This document shows positions 38,039 to 46,640 of a stretch of 64,000 nt of DNA, piece by piece. The DNA is from Caballeronia sp. SEWSISQ10-4 2 (GTDB lineage: Bacteria; Pseudomonadota; Gammaproteobacteria; Burkholderiales; Burkholderiaceae). Below the pieces are notes generated by a model that did no database searches, was not told the origin of the DNA, and saw nothing but the letters and a program-made list of their open reading frames with translations. Position numbers and translations under genes: made by a program. The stretch is taken from the NCBI RefSeq assembly GCF_030464885.1, contig NZ_JALPRJ010000006.1, positions 1 through 64,000 on the forward strand, in the 5' to 3' direction. How positions within the stretch are numbered: position 1 is the first letter of the stretch; every line of letters starts with the position of its first letter.

Positions 38039-38698
38039 ATGAAGCTCTACTACTGGCCGAAGACGCGCGCGTTTCGCGCGCTGTGGATGCTCGAGGAACT
38101 GCGCGTGCCGTATGAGTTTGCCTACGTGAACATTCGAGCGGGCGAACAAAACGCTCCGACGTTTTGCGCCGTGAACCCGATGTCGAAATTGCCCGCGCTC
38201 GATGACGACGGCGTGTGCGTCGCGGAATCGGGCGCGGTGCTGCTCTATCTCGCCGATAAATACCCGCAAGCCGGCCTTGGCGTTGCCTCGGACGATCCGT
38301 TGCGCGGCCGTTTCCTCCAATGGATGTTCTTCACGGGCGCCTGTCTCGAACCGGCTATGGCCGAACGGATGACGGGCGCACCGGGTAACAGCGTGAGCTT
38401 CGGCTGGGGCGATCTGGGCCGGGTGGAAAAGGCGATCGAATCGGCACTTATTGACGGCCCGTGGCTGCTGGGCGAACGCTTTACCGCCGCCGATATCCTC
38501 GTCTCGAGCACGCTGCAAATTGCCTATATGGCGAAGCTGATCGAGCCGGGCGGTGTGCTCTCGGATTATGTCGCGCGCGCCACCTCACGCGAGGCGCACG
38601 AACGCGCGGTATCGATCGATAAACAGGAGGCGCAGAAAGTGCCGTCAGCCGCCTCGCAGCAGCAGACGGGCTCCGGTTCGGTGAGTTCGAAGTCCTGA
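38039..38698 (+). CDS. Glutathione S-transferase family protein
   Basis: 219-residue GST. The N-terminal thioredoxin-like half has MKLYYWPKTRAFRALWMLEELRVPYEF, with VNPMSKLPALDDDG and ESGAVLLYLADKYP as the glutathione site. The C-terminal half is helical (LLGERFTAADILVSSTLQ). The last ~15 residues are a Ser/Gln-rich tail. Class and substrate are not clear from the sequence. Single gene, divergent from the indolepyruvate enzyme. Confidence 0.88.
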   Translation: MKLYYWPKTRAFRALWMLEELRVPYEFAYVNIRAGEQNAPTFCAVNPMSKLPALDDDGVCVAESGAVLLYLADKYPQAGLGVASDDPLRGRFLQWMFFTGACLEPAMAERMTGAPGNSVSFGWGDLGRVEKAIESALIDGPWLLGERFTAADILVSSTLQIAYMAKLIEPGGVLSDYVARATSREAHERAVSIDKQEAQKVPSAASQQQTGSGSVSSKS

Positions 38699-38717
38699 CG
38701 TTCTTTGCTTCTTTTGC

Positions 38718-38963
38718 TCAGGGGAACGTCTTAGGCTTGGGAATGCCCGCACCGGCTTCTATGTCCGCAACCGCTTGCACATGCGCGGCGTCGACGGCGT
38801 CGGTGGGACTCGACAAACCGTTATCGCCGCCGACCGTTTTCCACGGCTGCACGGCTTTGTCGTGGTGGCGGATTTCGTATTCGGCGTCCCAGCGCGCCCC
38901 TTGCAGTTCGAGGGGCCGTACGTGGATGGAGTAGACGCCGTAGAGGAAGAGTTGTTCCGGCAT
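38718..38963 (-). CDS. Small protein, unknown function
   Basis: 81-residue protein beginning MPEQLFLYGVYSIHVRPLEL and ending GAGIPKPKTFP; no signal peptide or transmembrane segment. ATG 38963 is supported by CGGGAGAA. A longer frame continues upstream to about 39350, but it crosses the other small gene and reads tandem Arg-Ser-Thr, so it is not used. Function unknown; the sequence looks conserved-protein-like rather than random. Its leader holds a 9-bp tandem repeat. Confidence 0.6.
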   Translation of the reverse strand: MPEQLFLYGVYSIHVRPLELQGARWDAEYEIRHHDKAVQPWKTVGGDNGLSSPTDAVDAAHVQAVADIEAGAGIPKPKTFP

Positions 38964-38985
38964 GGTGGTTCTCCCGTTACTGCTG

Positions 38986-39020
38986 GTACTTCTCGTACTT
39001 CTCGTACTTCTCGTACTTCT
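38986..39020. repeat. 9-bp tandem repeat, ~3.9 copies
   Basis: GTACTTCTC is repeated three times perfectly (38986-39012) plus eight bases of a fourth copy. It lies 23-57 bases upstream of the ATG at 38963 on the minus strand. Confidence 0.9.
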
Positions 39021-39047
39021 GTTGCTCCTGCTACTCCCGTTCAAACG

Positions 39048-39084
39048 AAAACGGCGGCGCGGAATTCCCGCGTCGCCGTTTTTT
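39048..39084 (-). terminator. Terminator between the two small genes
   Basis: AAAACGGCGGCGCGG pairs with CCGCGTCGCCGTTTT with one mismatch and an AATTC loop. A/T runs flank both sides, so it can act in both directions; on the minus strand it ends the 39083-39313 gene. Confidence 0.8.
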
Positions 39085-39313
39085 ATAGTTCGAGTTCGCC
39101 GAGGATCCGGTGCGCGAGCGCGCGGGCTTCTTCGAGCGCCTCTTCTTCGGATAGCGATGTGGCAGCGACGTCGTATAACTTTGGCTCTGAGTCCTCGCCG
39201 TCTTCGCCGTCGTCCCGCACCAGCGTGACGACGCCTCGAAACTGGCCGCGGTCTATGGCGTGGGCGCCGATCGTCGCGGTGTAGATGCCTTTCGTGTAGA
39301 TCGTGTCTTCCAT
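39083..39313 (-). CDS. Small acidic protein, unknown function
   Basis: 76-residue protein (MEDTIYTKGIYTATIGAHAI...ALAHRILGELEL) with an acidic cluster DDGEDGEDSEP in the middle and a helical C-terminus. A good GGAGG lies before the ATG. No family recognised. It is followed directly by an intrinsic terminator, then the second small gene, on the same strand. Confidence 0.62.
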   Translation of the reverse strand: MEDTIYTKGIYTATIGAHAIDRGQFRGVVTLVRDDGEDGEDSEPKLYDVAATSLSEEEALEEARALAHRILGELEL

Positions 39314-39428
39314 GATGCACCTCCGGCAAAGGTTGAAATGATCCTAGCACGCGTATTTATCGCGCGTATGACCGTCTCTTATTTAACCGGCGGGCACAGG
39401 CCTCGAGTCTTAAGCTCAGGCTTCAAGC

Positions 39429-40340
39429 TCAGGCCAGTAAATCTTCTACCTCTTCCAGCGAAGGCGAATGCGCACCCGACATCCGGCACGCCGCCGCGCC
39501 TGCCGCCAGCGCGAAACGCAGGTGCTCGGGCCAGCCGCCGGCGCGTGCCATCAAGCTGTACAGCAAACCGCCGATGGACGCATCGCCGGCGCCGACCGTA
39601 TCGGCGACGTCGACTTTCGGCGGCCTCGCCTGCCAGCTTTCGTTTCCGGCGTGCAGCGTGGCTTCGGCCGAACCTCGCGTGACGAGCACGGTGGCCAGCG
39701 GGTTCATCGCGCGAATTTCGGCGATGGCGTCGGCTTCATTCGGTATTGAAGGGAAGAGCTTTTGCAGATCTTCGTCGGAGACTTTGATCAGGTCGGCGAG
39801 CGCTGCCATCTTGCGCAAGGTCGGCTCGTAACCGTGCTCCATCAGGTTCCGGTAGTTCGGGTCGAAGCTGATCTTCACGCCGTGTTCGCGCAGTTGCGCG
39901 GCGAGGCGGGCGAGCGTGTCGCCGAGCGGCTGGCGGACCAGGCTGATGCAGCCGAAGTGCGCCCATTTGACCGCGTCCATCCAGCCGGACGGCAGATGGG
40001 TGGGATCGAAGGCGAGATCCGCGCCGTTTTCACCCATGAAGTAATAAGTCGGCGGTTGCGTCTTGTGGACGATCGCCAGCAGCGGTGGCCGCTCGACGCG
40101 CTGCATGAAACGCATGTCGAGGCCCGCCGCGACGCTCGCGTCCCAGAGTTCATCGGAGAAATTGTCCGTGCCGAGCGAACCGGCGGATGCCGTCGGCAGC
40201 CCGAGACGCGCAACGGCGCGTGCGACGTTCCAGCCAGCGCCGCCTGGCCGCGACAGCCAGTCCGACGGCCCAGTGCGGATCAGGTCGGTGAGAATGTCGC
40301 CGGCCGAGACGAATTGCGGGAAGTTTGAATTGGAGGTCAT
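39429..40340 (-). CDS. PfkB-family sugar kinase (fructokinase-like)
   Basis: 303-residue ribokinase/PfkB-type kinase. Sugar-binding segments GGAGWNVARAVARLG and GSLGTDNFSDELW occur near the N-terminus, and the catalytic motif DTVGAGDASIGGLL with the Asp base near residues 250-260. The protein is full length. ATG 40340 is preferred to GTG 40349 because GGTGAGC fits its spacing. The gene directly follows the AGE-family epimerase, and together they suggest isomerisation of a sugar to fructose followed by phosphorylation. Confidence 0.88.
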   Translation of the reverse strand: MTSNSNFPQFVSAGDILTDLIRTGPSDWLSRPGGAGWNVARAVARLGLPTASAGSLGTDNFSDELWDASVAAGLDMRFMQRVERPPLLAIVHKTQPPTYYFMGENGADLAFDPTHLPSGWMDAVKWAHFGCISLVRQPLGDTLARLAAQLREHGVKISFDPNYRNLMEHGYEPTLRKMAALADLIKVSDEDLQKLFPSIPNEADAIAEIRAMNPLATVLVTRGSAEATLHAGNESWQARPPKVDVADTVGAGDASIGGLLYSLMARAGGWPEHLRFALAAGAAACRMSGAHSPSLEEVEDLLA

Positions 40341-40352
40341 CGTGCTCACCGT

Positions 40353-41621
40353 TTAGCTTGTCTCTTTCGCCGTCTCGCGGTTTTCTTGGGGCGCGTTTGC
40401 GGCGCCTATTGCGTTGAGCACTTCGTAGCACGCGCCCATCGTGTGGTAATCGGTCTTGCCGGCCGGACTTTTTTCGTCGCCGTACTTGCGGTTGTCGCAG
40501 GTCAGGATGCGGAACCACGCGCCATGTTCGTGATCGACGAAATGCTTCCAGCTGTAACGCCAGAGCTCGTCGTAGCAATCCCAGAATCGCTCCAGGCCGG
40601 TCCGCTTGCCGAGCAGCGCGGCGGTGGCGAAGCTCTCCGCCTGCACCCAGAAATATTTGTCGTGGTCGCAGATCGAGTCGTCGGGGCCGAAGCCGTAATA
40701 CAGGCCGCCGTGCTGCTCGTCCCACGCGCGATTGAAACCTGCATCGAATAGCTCGATGGCGCGGGGCGCCAGCCACGGCAAGGCGCGATGCCGCTCCAGG
40801 ATCAGCAGCAGCTTCGCCCATTCGGTCTGATGGCCGGGCTGGAAACCCCATGGACGAAAAATGTTGGAACTGTCGGATTCGTTGTAATGCCAGTCGATCG
40901 ACCAATCGGCGTGGTAATGCTCCCAGACCAGGCCGTTGCTCAGCCGCGCCTGGCGCAACGTGATGTTGCCGGCGATTTTTTCCGCGCGATCCAGGTAAAG
41001 CACGTGGCCGGTCGCCTCGTACGCGGCGAGCAGCGCTTCGGTGGCGTGCATGTTGGCGTTCTGCCCCCGATACGACGACAACTGCCAGTCGGGCGTGGCT
41101 TCATCGGCGTACAGACCGGCGCCCGCGTCCCAGAAATGCTTGTCCATCAACTGGAAGGTTTCATCGATCAAGGGTTTGGCTTCATCGATACCCGCCATCG
41201 CCGCGTGCGCGCATGCGAGCAGAACGAACGCGTGGCCGTAGCAATGCCGCGTGCCGTCGAGCGTGCGTTTCGTGCCGTCGCGCCATTCGATTTCCCAGTC
41301 GTAGCCTTCATTCACCGCGTCCCAATGCGCGTTGCGCAGGAACGCAAACGCGTGCCGGGCGTTATCCTGATGCTGCTGGCCGCCGAAGTGGCGAAAGGCC
41401 ATCGCGTGATTGAAGACGAAGCGCGTGCTGCTGACGAGATGGCGCGTGGTGCGGTCGTAGACCGTGCTGTCGTCCTTGAAAAAATGGAAAAAACCGCCCG
41501 AATCGTCGCGGGCGGTTCGCGCGTAGAACGCGAGGGTGTGACCAACGTGATCGAGGAGGAAGTCGCGGTTGCGAAAGTCCGGTTCTGCCGGACTCGCCAC
41601 GTTCAGAGCGGTTGAGTTCAT
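40353..41621 (-). CDS. AGE-family sugar epimerase/isomerase (mannose isomerase-like)
   Basis: 422-residue N-acylglucosamine-2-epimerase-superfamily protein, an (alpha/alpha)6 barrel. The conserved segment IFRPWGFQPGHQTEWAKLLLI near the middle and TRHCYGHAFVLLACAHAA contain family catalytic His residues. Length and features fit YihS/mannose-isomerase-type enzymes that convert D-mannose to D-fructose, though a 2-epimerase is not excluded. Its ATG overlaps the LacI stop by four bases. Confidence 0.88.
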   Translation of the reverse strand: MNSTALNVASPAEPDFRNRDFLLDHVGHTLAFYARTARDDSGGFFHFFKDDSTVYDRTTRHLVSSTRFVFNHAMAFRHFGGQQHQDNARHAFAFLRNAHWDAVNEGYDWEIEWRDGTKRTLDGTRHCYGHAFVLLACAHAAMAGIDEAKPLIDETFQLMDKHFWDAGAGLYADEATPDWQLSSYRGQNANMHATEALLAAYEATGHVLYLDRAEKIAGNITLRQARLSNGLVWEHYHADWSIDWHYNESDSSNIFRPWGFQPGHQTEWAKLLLILERHRALPWLAPRAIELFDAGFNRAWDEQHGGLYYGFGPDDSICDHDKYFWVQAESFATAALLGKRTGLERFWDCYDELWRYSWKHFVDHEHGAWFRILTCDNRKYGDEKSPAGKTDYHTMGACYEVLNAIGAANAPQENRETAKETS

Positions 41622-42643
41622 ACCGGTGTCTGTGTCCGTGTTATGGCCGAGCTCGCGCGAGAAATCAGGCGCACGGGCACAAGCGTGTCGGTGGTGTTCG
41701 CGTTGTCCTGATTCTGGGCGGTTTCCAGCAGCAATTCCACGCCGCGCCGTCCGAGCGCTTCTTTGTCGACCGTGACCGTGGTGAGCGGAGGCGTGCTTTG
41801 CGCGGCGGCGGGAATGTCGTCGAAACCGACGAACGCGATGTCTTCCGGCACCCGCAAACCGTGCGCGAGACAGACGCGCATGGCAGCGAGGGCCGCAGCA
41901 TCGTTATAGGCGAAAACGGCGTCCGGCATCGGTGCAGATTGCGCGCGCGCTTGGGCGATCAGGCGTTCCATGGCGTCGGCGGCGGCAAGGTCGGCGTCGA
42001 TAGCCGGCTGCGTGGTGACTTCCAGCGTCGGATTGAAGAGCAATCCCGCTTCGAAATACGCCAGCCGATAACCCATTGCCCGCTGCGAGATGCTGTAGTG
42101 CGCCAGCGATCCGCCGATGAACGCAATCCGCTTGCGTCCGAGTGCAAACAGATGCTGCATGGCGAGCGCGGCGCCGCGGGCGTTATCGACGTTGACAGAA
42201 CGGAATCCCGGCGCGCGCAAATCGATCAGTACGACCGGCCGGTTCATGGAGCGCAGATGAGCGAGCAGCTCCGGCTCGATAAACCCGGCTACCGCCACGG
42301 CGTCCGGCGCGTGAAGCCGCATTTGCTGGGCGAGATCGTGAGTCGGGCCGGCCGTCAGTACCGACGGCACCAGCCTCCGCTCGCGGCACGCTTCCTCGAA
42401 GCCGTGCAGCACGTGCGAAAAGAACGGGCTGACCGCGAAGTTATTGTGCTGGCGATGCAACAGGAAGGTGACGCGCCGGATGCGGGTGCGAAGCTGGGCC
42501 GCATCGTAGCCAAGTTCCCGCGCCGCTTCCACCACGCGTTCCCGCGTTGCCTCCGACAAGCCCGGCTGGTTTTTCAGCGCCCGCGATACCGTGCCAATTG
42601 ACACACTGGCTGCGCGCGCGACATCACGAATGGTTGTGGCCAT
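41618..42643 (-). CDS. LacI-family transcriptional repressor
   Basis: 341-residue LacI/GalR regulator: helix-turn-helix TIRDVARAASVSIGTVSRAL at residues 3-22, then the periplasmic-binding-like sugar domain (from RRVTFLLHRQHNNFAVSPFFSHVL). ATG 42643, with GGAG upstream, gives the usual N-terminus; a start 63 bases earlier adds unrelated residues. It is the first gene of the operon with the epimerase and kinase, so it probably represses its own operon in response to the sugar. Confidence 0.9.
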   Translation of the reverse strand: MATTIRDVARAASVSIGTVSRALKNQPGLSEATRERVVEAARELGYDAAQLRTRIRRVTFLLHRQHNNFAVSPFFSHVLHGFEEACRERRLVPSVLTAGPTHDLAQQMRLHAPDAVAVAGFIEPELLAHLRSMNRPVVLIDLRAPGFRSVNVDNARGAALAMQHLFALGRKRIAFIGGSLAHYSISQRAMGYRLAYFEAGLLFNPTLEVTTQPAIDADLAAADAMERLIAQARAQSAPMPDAVFAYNDAAALAAMRVCLAHGLRVPEDIAFVGFDDIPAAAQSTPPLTTVTVDKEALGRRGVELLLETAQNQDNANTTDTLVPVRLISRASSAITRTQTPV

Positions 42644-42889
42644 CGGGTTTTTCGTCTCCGCATTGCCTGGATTTTTGGTTATCGGCGCTGCCTGCGTTGC
42701 AGGCACGTTGCGTGTTTACTAGCGCTATAGGGTTCGCACGAATGCGGCGATTGTATAGTAAAACAGGGCAACGATTTCCGAGAAAAACCTAGAGAAAACC
42801 CGTAAACGGTCTATGCATAAGGCTTTCAATTGTCTTCATTGTTTAGTAAATGGATCGGGCCACTTCGACTAAACACGCAATGACATACA

Positions 42890-43495
42890 TTAACGCGCTT
42901 CTCGCTGATGTACAGACGCTCCATTCGATGACCACGCGTCAAGCACCATGTCATCGTCCTGATACTGAGACAGCAGCGGTAGCGCGAGTTTTGCGCGAAG
43001 CTCACCGTGCACATGATCGCCGGAATGCGGCCACCCTGCGATCGGCCGCCGCCAATGGCAGGCGATCAGCGTTCCGCCCTTTGCGAGCGAAACCGTCAGT
43101 CTCGCGATCAACCCGGCCAGTTGCCGTTCATTCAGGTAATACGCTACCTCGCTGACGACGATCAGGTCGAACTCGCCGTCCGGCCAGTCGTCAGGCATGA
43201 CACGTTGCTCGACTCGAACGTGCTGAAGATGCACGACCCGCTGGCGCGCAAGCTCGACCGCCGCCGGATTCAAATCCGCCGCGAGAAGCGTATCGCATCG
43301 AGGCGCGAGTTCCGCCGTCAACTCACCGTTCGCGCAACCGGGTTCATACGCGCGGCGGTAATGCTCGTCGGGAAGGGTGGCCAGCGTCAGCGCGCGCTTG
43401 CGTCGCTCGTACCAGCGCTCGCGAAGCAGCCACGGGTCATTGCTGCTTTGATAGAGACCAGCGAAATAGTCCTGCGCGTCCGATCCCGGCGTCAT
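42890..43495 (-). CDS. NodS-like SAM-dependent methyltransferase
   Basis: 201-residue class I SAM methyltransferase. The opening DAQDYFAGLYQSSNDPWLLRERWYERRKRALTLATLP and the motif YEPGCANGELTAELA are those of the NodS-type N-methyltransferase group. It overlaps the PIG-L deacetylase gene by four bases. In this context it may methylate a deacetylated amine (inference from gene order). A 246-base gap follows before lacI, with no glycosyltransferase gene. Confidence 0.88.
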   Translation of the reverse strand: MTPGSDAQDYFAGLYQSSNDPWLLRERWYERRKRALTLATLPDEHYRRAYEPGCANGELTAELAPRCDTLLAADLNPAAVELARQRVVHLQHVRVEQRVMPDDWPDGEFDLIVVSEVAYYLNERQLAGLIARLTVSLAKGGTLIACHWRRPIAGWPHSGDHVHGELRAKLALPLLSQYQDDDMVLDAWSSNGASVHQREAR

Positions 43496-44274
43496 ATGAG
43501 TACGACCTCGTACGGTCGCGTAAGACGTTCGAGCACGTGCTCAGGCAGGATCGCCGCGCGGCCCATCGAATTATCGGCTTCGATCTGGCTGCGGAACGCC
43601 TGCACCGCGTGAAGCTTGCGGGCAAGCGTGGCCGCGTCCAGCACGATGCGCCGGGCACGGCTCCAGGGCACGCGTGAATCCTCGGGCGTCGCCCAGTGCC
43701 AGGTCCACACGGGGACCTCGACGAACGGCAGGTCGAGCGCACCGGCCACGGCCGTCATGGCACGGCCAACCGACTCGTGATCGGGATGGCCGTCGAAACG
43801 CCAGGTTCCGAACGCAATGTCACCGGGTTCCAGATGCGCTTTTAGCGCTTCGGTCAGTTCCGACTCGAACGTTTCGCCACCGCCATCAGGGAGGTGCAGC
43901 CGGACCAGCGCGACGTGCCTCACGCGCAGACGTTGCAGCGCGTCGCGTGTTTCTTGCGGGCGGGTCGCGGCGAGACGCGCTGTTGGCCACTCCGGCGAAT
44001 CGGGGTGGCTCGCGGTGCCGTCGGTCACAGCGATGATCAGCACCTTGCGGCCCAGATCGGACAATTGCGCCAGCAGACCGCCGGTGCCGAGGATCTCGTC
44101 ATCCGGGTGCGGCGAGACAATAACGGCGCGTGCCCCGGGCGGCACGAGGGTCGCCGGATCGACTTCGGGCAAGCTCGACAGCCGCCCGGAGTGTTGCCAG
44201 GCAGCTTCCAGCGTGCCGAGCGCCTTGATAGCGCGGTCGTTTGGCGCGTGGGCGTGAATTGCTACAGGTTCCAT
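43492..44274 (-). CDS. PIG-L-family deacetylase
   Basis: 260-residue PIG-L/LmbE-type zinc deacetylase with the metal motif SPHPDDEILGTGGLLAQL (HPDD) near residues 54-71 and the second His region FDGHPDHESVGRA. Such enzymes deacetylate N-acetylglucosamine-containing glycolipids or thiols. ATG 44274 is chosen because GAGG lies nine bases upstream. It overlaps the dehydrogenase gene before it and the methyltransferase gene after it, so it is part of a tight three-gene unit. Confidence 0.9.
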   Translation of the reverse strand: MEPVAIHAHAPNDRAIKALGTLEAAWQHSGRLSSLPEVDPATLVPPGARAVIVSPHPDDEILGTGGLLAQLSDLGRKVLIIAVTDGTASHPDSPEWPTARLAATRPQETRDALQRLRVRHVALVRLHLPDGGGETFESELTEALKAHLEPGDIAFGTWRFDGHPDHESVGRAMTAVAGALDLPFVEVPVWTWHWATPEDSRVPWSRARRIVLDAATLARKLHAVQAFRSQIEADNSMGRAAILPEHVLERLTRPYEVVLI

Positions 44275-45299
44275 GTGCCGCATTCCTCGTTGACGATTCG
44301 TTCAGCAAGCGCGGCTTCATCGCGTTCGGCGTGACTCTGCCGGATAAAGACGGGTAGATCGGCCATCAGGCTGGCGAAATGGCGGTCGCGGCAAAGCGGT
44401 CCGGCGCCGAGCGCACGGCCGGCTCGTGCGATGACATCAACCGCCGCCCGTTCCGCCGCGAGGCGGACGCGAAAGGCGTCCGGCATTGGGTCGGCGTGCG
44501 GCTCGCGGTCGATCCGGTCAGCGGCTTCGCGCAACAGGCTGGCTGCGCCGGAGAGCGCGGTGTCGATGGCGCCGAGATGCGCCAGCTTGTGCGGATCGGC
44601 ACGACGCGCGGCATCCCGTTTGACGAATTCGCCGATCGCCGCCGCCGCGCCAAACCAGCACGCTGCAATACCGCCGCCCCCGTGCCAGAAGCCGGCGCGT
44701 TCCAGATAAGCACGTGGTGCGCCGATGAGCGTGGCTTTGGCGTGATGGAAATGGACGTCCACACTCGCGCTCGCCGACATGCCGACAGCCATCCAGCCTT
44801 CACGCGTAATGTGCACACCGGGCTGATGGAGATCGACAGCGGCGAGAACTGGCTCGTCCCGCTCATTCCAGGCTGTGACGAGCGCGTGGGTCACCGACGC
44901 CGCTCCCGAACACCACGCCTTCGTGCCGTGGAGGGCGATATCCGCGGGCGCGGCTTTCGCAATGAGGCGCGCCGTGGGCGGTTCCGCAGCCCAAACGCCC
45001 CAAGCCTGACCGCTTGCCGGGACATATCCCTCGCCTATTTCAGCCATGATCGCGAGGGCGTCCGTGTGGCCTTCGAACAGCTTGACCAGCGGCAGATCGC
45101 ACGAAGCGAGCGCTGCGAGCACTCGCCAGCGCTCGAGGGTCGCGCCCTGACCGGGAAGCGGCAGACGATCGAATCCAGCGTCTATCAGGGCGTGGAGCGC
45201 GCGGGCGGTATCGGCGTCCGAGCCGCGTTCGATGCGGAGTTCACGCAAAAACGGATCCAGCGTGGACACACTCGCGATTCCGGCGGTCAGTCTTTGCAT
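44262..45299 (-). CDS. Acyl-CoA dehydrogenase-like flavoprotein
   Basis: 345-residue protein of the acyl-CoA dehydrogenase superfamily, shorter than typical (about 380). The N-terminal helical half, the middle beta part (ALHGTKAWCSGAASVTHALVTA) and the C-terminal helices (GGIAACWFGAAAAIGEFVKRD) are readable. The usual catalytic Glu position cannot be confirmed, so the substrate is open. ATG 45299 is preferred because a GGGAA site precedes it and the protein then starts at a sensible position. First gene of the operon with PIG-L and methyltransferase. Confidence 0.8.
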   Translation of the reverse strand: MQRLTAGIASVSTLDPFLRELRIERGSDADTARALHALIDAGFDRLPLPGQGATLERWRVLAALASCDLPLVKLFEGHTDALAIMAEIGEGYVPASGQAWGVWAAEPPTARLIAKAAPADIALHGTKAWCSGAASVTHALVTAWNERDEPVLAAVDLHQPGVHITREGWMAVGMSASASVDVHFHHAKATLIGAPRAYLERAGFWHGGGGIAACWFGAAAAIGEFVKRDAARRADPHKLAHLGAIDTALSGAASLLREAADRIDREPHADPMPDAFRVRLAAERAAVDVIARAGRALGAGPLCRDRHFASLMADLPVFIRQSHAERDEAALAERIVNEECGTWNL

Positions 45300-45523
45300 G
45301 GTGATTCCCAAGCGCGGGTGTGGATGAAGTCCGGCATGTGGCGTCCAGATGCTTGCTGCTTTCAACAGCGTGTGAACACAAGTGTGGCAAGTCACATGCC
45401 CGATCACCAGTCCGCCAAACGGTATAGGGGTGCTGACGGATTGCAACGGGTTTGCCGGCTCGCGGCATCAAGTCATAGGCCTTCTGGCCGAATCGACAGA
45501 ACGTCCGGACAAGTTCCAAATAG

Positions 45524-45549
45524 CAAAAAAGCCGCACAGGGCGGCTTCA
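45524..45549 (-). terminator. Minus-strand terminator of the symporter gene
   Basis: On the minus strand AAGCCGC/GCGGCTT with a five-base loop is followed by six Ts, 72 bases past the symporter stop. Confidence 0.8.
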
Positions 45550-45620
45550 TGCTTTGGTTCGCGGAGGCGCTCATGCAACGTGTTTTCACACCATTGCCAG
45601 TTTCGGCACGGGACCGGCGC

Positions 45621-46640
45621 TTATTGTCCGACTTGTACGCCGGCGCCTTCTGGCTGTGGGGCTTGCTCACCGGAGGTGTCGCGAGCGCCCCAGCGTTGCG
45701 CGAGCACCGCGCACGTCATCAACTGGATCTGGTGAAAAAGCATCAACGGCAGCACAACCGCGCCCACCGTATGCGAGGCAAAAATCACCTTCGCCATTGG
45801 AATGCCCGACGCGAGGCTTTTCTTCGATCCGCAAAAAATGATCGTGATCTGATCAGCGCGATTGAAGCCCAGCCGCTTGCTGGCAAACGCTGTCAACCCC
45901 AGCGCGAGCGCAAGCAGCACCACGTTCACCACGACCAGCCCGCCGAGCGTTTGCAGGGAAATCGTGTGCCAGATGCCTTCATTCACTGCTTCGCTGAACG
46001 CGACGTACACCACCAGCAGGATGGAACCTTGATCGACGAAACGCAGAATCCCACGATTCTTCTCGATCCATTTGCTGATCACCGGGCGCAGCAATTGCCC
46101 GGCAATAAACGGCACGAGCAGTTGCAACACAATATTGCCGACCGTGTGCCACGCCGAACCCGCGTGGCCGGTGCTGTCCGTCACTACAAGTCCGACCAGC
46201 GCGGGCGTAATGAAGATGCCGAGCAGGCTCGACGCCGAGGCGGCGCAGACCGCCGCCGGGACATTCCCTTTGGCGATGGAAGTGAACGCGATGGACGATT
46301 GCACGGTGGAGGGCAGCGTGCAAAGAAACAGGATGCCCATGTACAGCGCGGGCGTGACGAGAGGCGTGAGAACGGGTTTCAGCGCCAGGCCGAGCAATGG
46401 AAACAGCGCAAAGGTACTGAGCAGCACGACGATGTGCAGGCGCCAGTGCGTCATGCCTGACACGATCGCTTCACGCGAGAGCTTCGCGCCGTGCAGGAAA
46501 AACAACAGCCCGACCGCTATGTTCGTCAACCAGTTGAAGCCGACCGCTGCCGCGCCGCGGCACGGCAGCAGGCTGGCAAGGATCACCGTGCCTACGAGTG
46601 CGAGAGTGAAGTTGTCGGGGAGAAACTTGGGGCGGGTCAT
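45621..46640 (-). CDS. Bile acid:sodium symporter family protein (YfeH-like)
   Basis: 339-residue membrane protein with about ten hydrophobic helices. It has the SBF-type core: LPSTVQSSIAFTSIAKGNVPAAVCAASASSLLGIF, and IIFCGSKKSLASGIPMAKVIF, which matches the YfeH/P7 group. The substrate is probably a small organic anion rather than bile acid. The C-terminal tail is Gln/Gly-rich. ATG 46640 starts the canonical N-terminus MTRPKFLPDNFTLALVGTVI; no strong ribosome site decides the start. Confidence 0.87.
   Translation of the reverse strand: MTRPKFLPDNFTLALVGTVILASLLPCRGAAAVGFNWLTNIAVGLLFFLHGAKLSREAIVSGMTHWRLHIVVLLSTFALFPLLGLALKPVLTPLVTPALYMGILFLCTLPSTVQSSIAFTSIAKGNVPAAVCAASASSLLGIFITPALVGLVVTDSTGHAGSAWHTVGNIVLQLLVPFIAGQLLRPVISKWIEKNRGILRFVDQGSILLVVYVAFSEAVNEGIWHTISLQTLGGLVVVNVVLLALALGLTAFASKRLGFNRADQITIIFCGSKKSLASGIPMAKVIFASHTVGAVVLPLMLFHQIQLMTCAVLAQRWGARDTSGEQAPQPEGAGVQVGQ

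Noticed and set aside
39401-39436. Two direct copies of AAGCTCAGGC after the PfkB gene.
   Set aside because: Only two copies, with no T run or dyad; likely a chance local duplication.
44379-46460. A 693-residue open frame on the plus strand opposite the dehydrogenase and symporter genes.
   Set aside because: It covers two recognisable genes on the other strand, is very rich in Arg and Gln and has no domain. High GC content opens long antisense frames.
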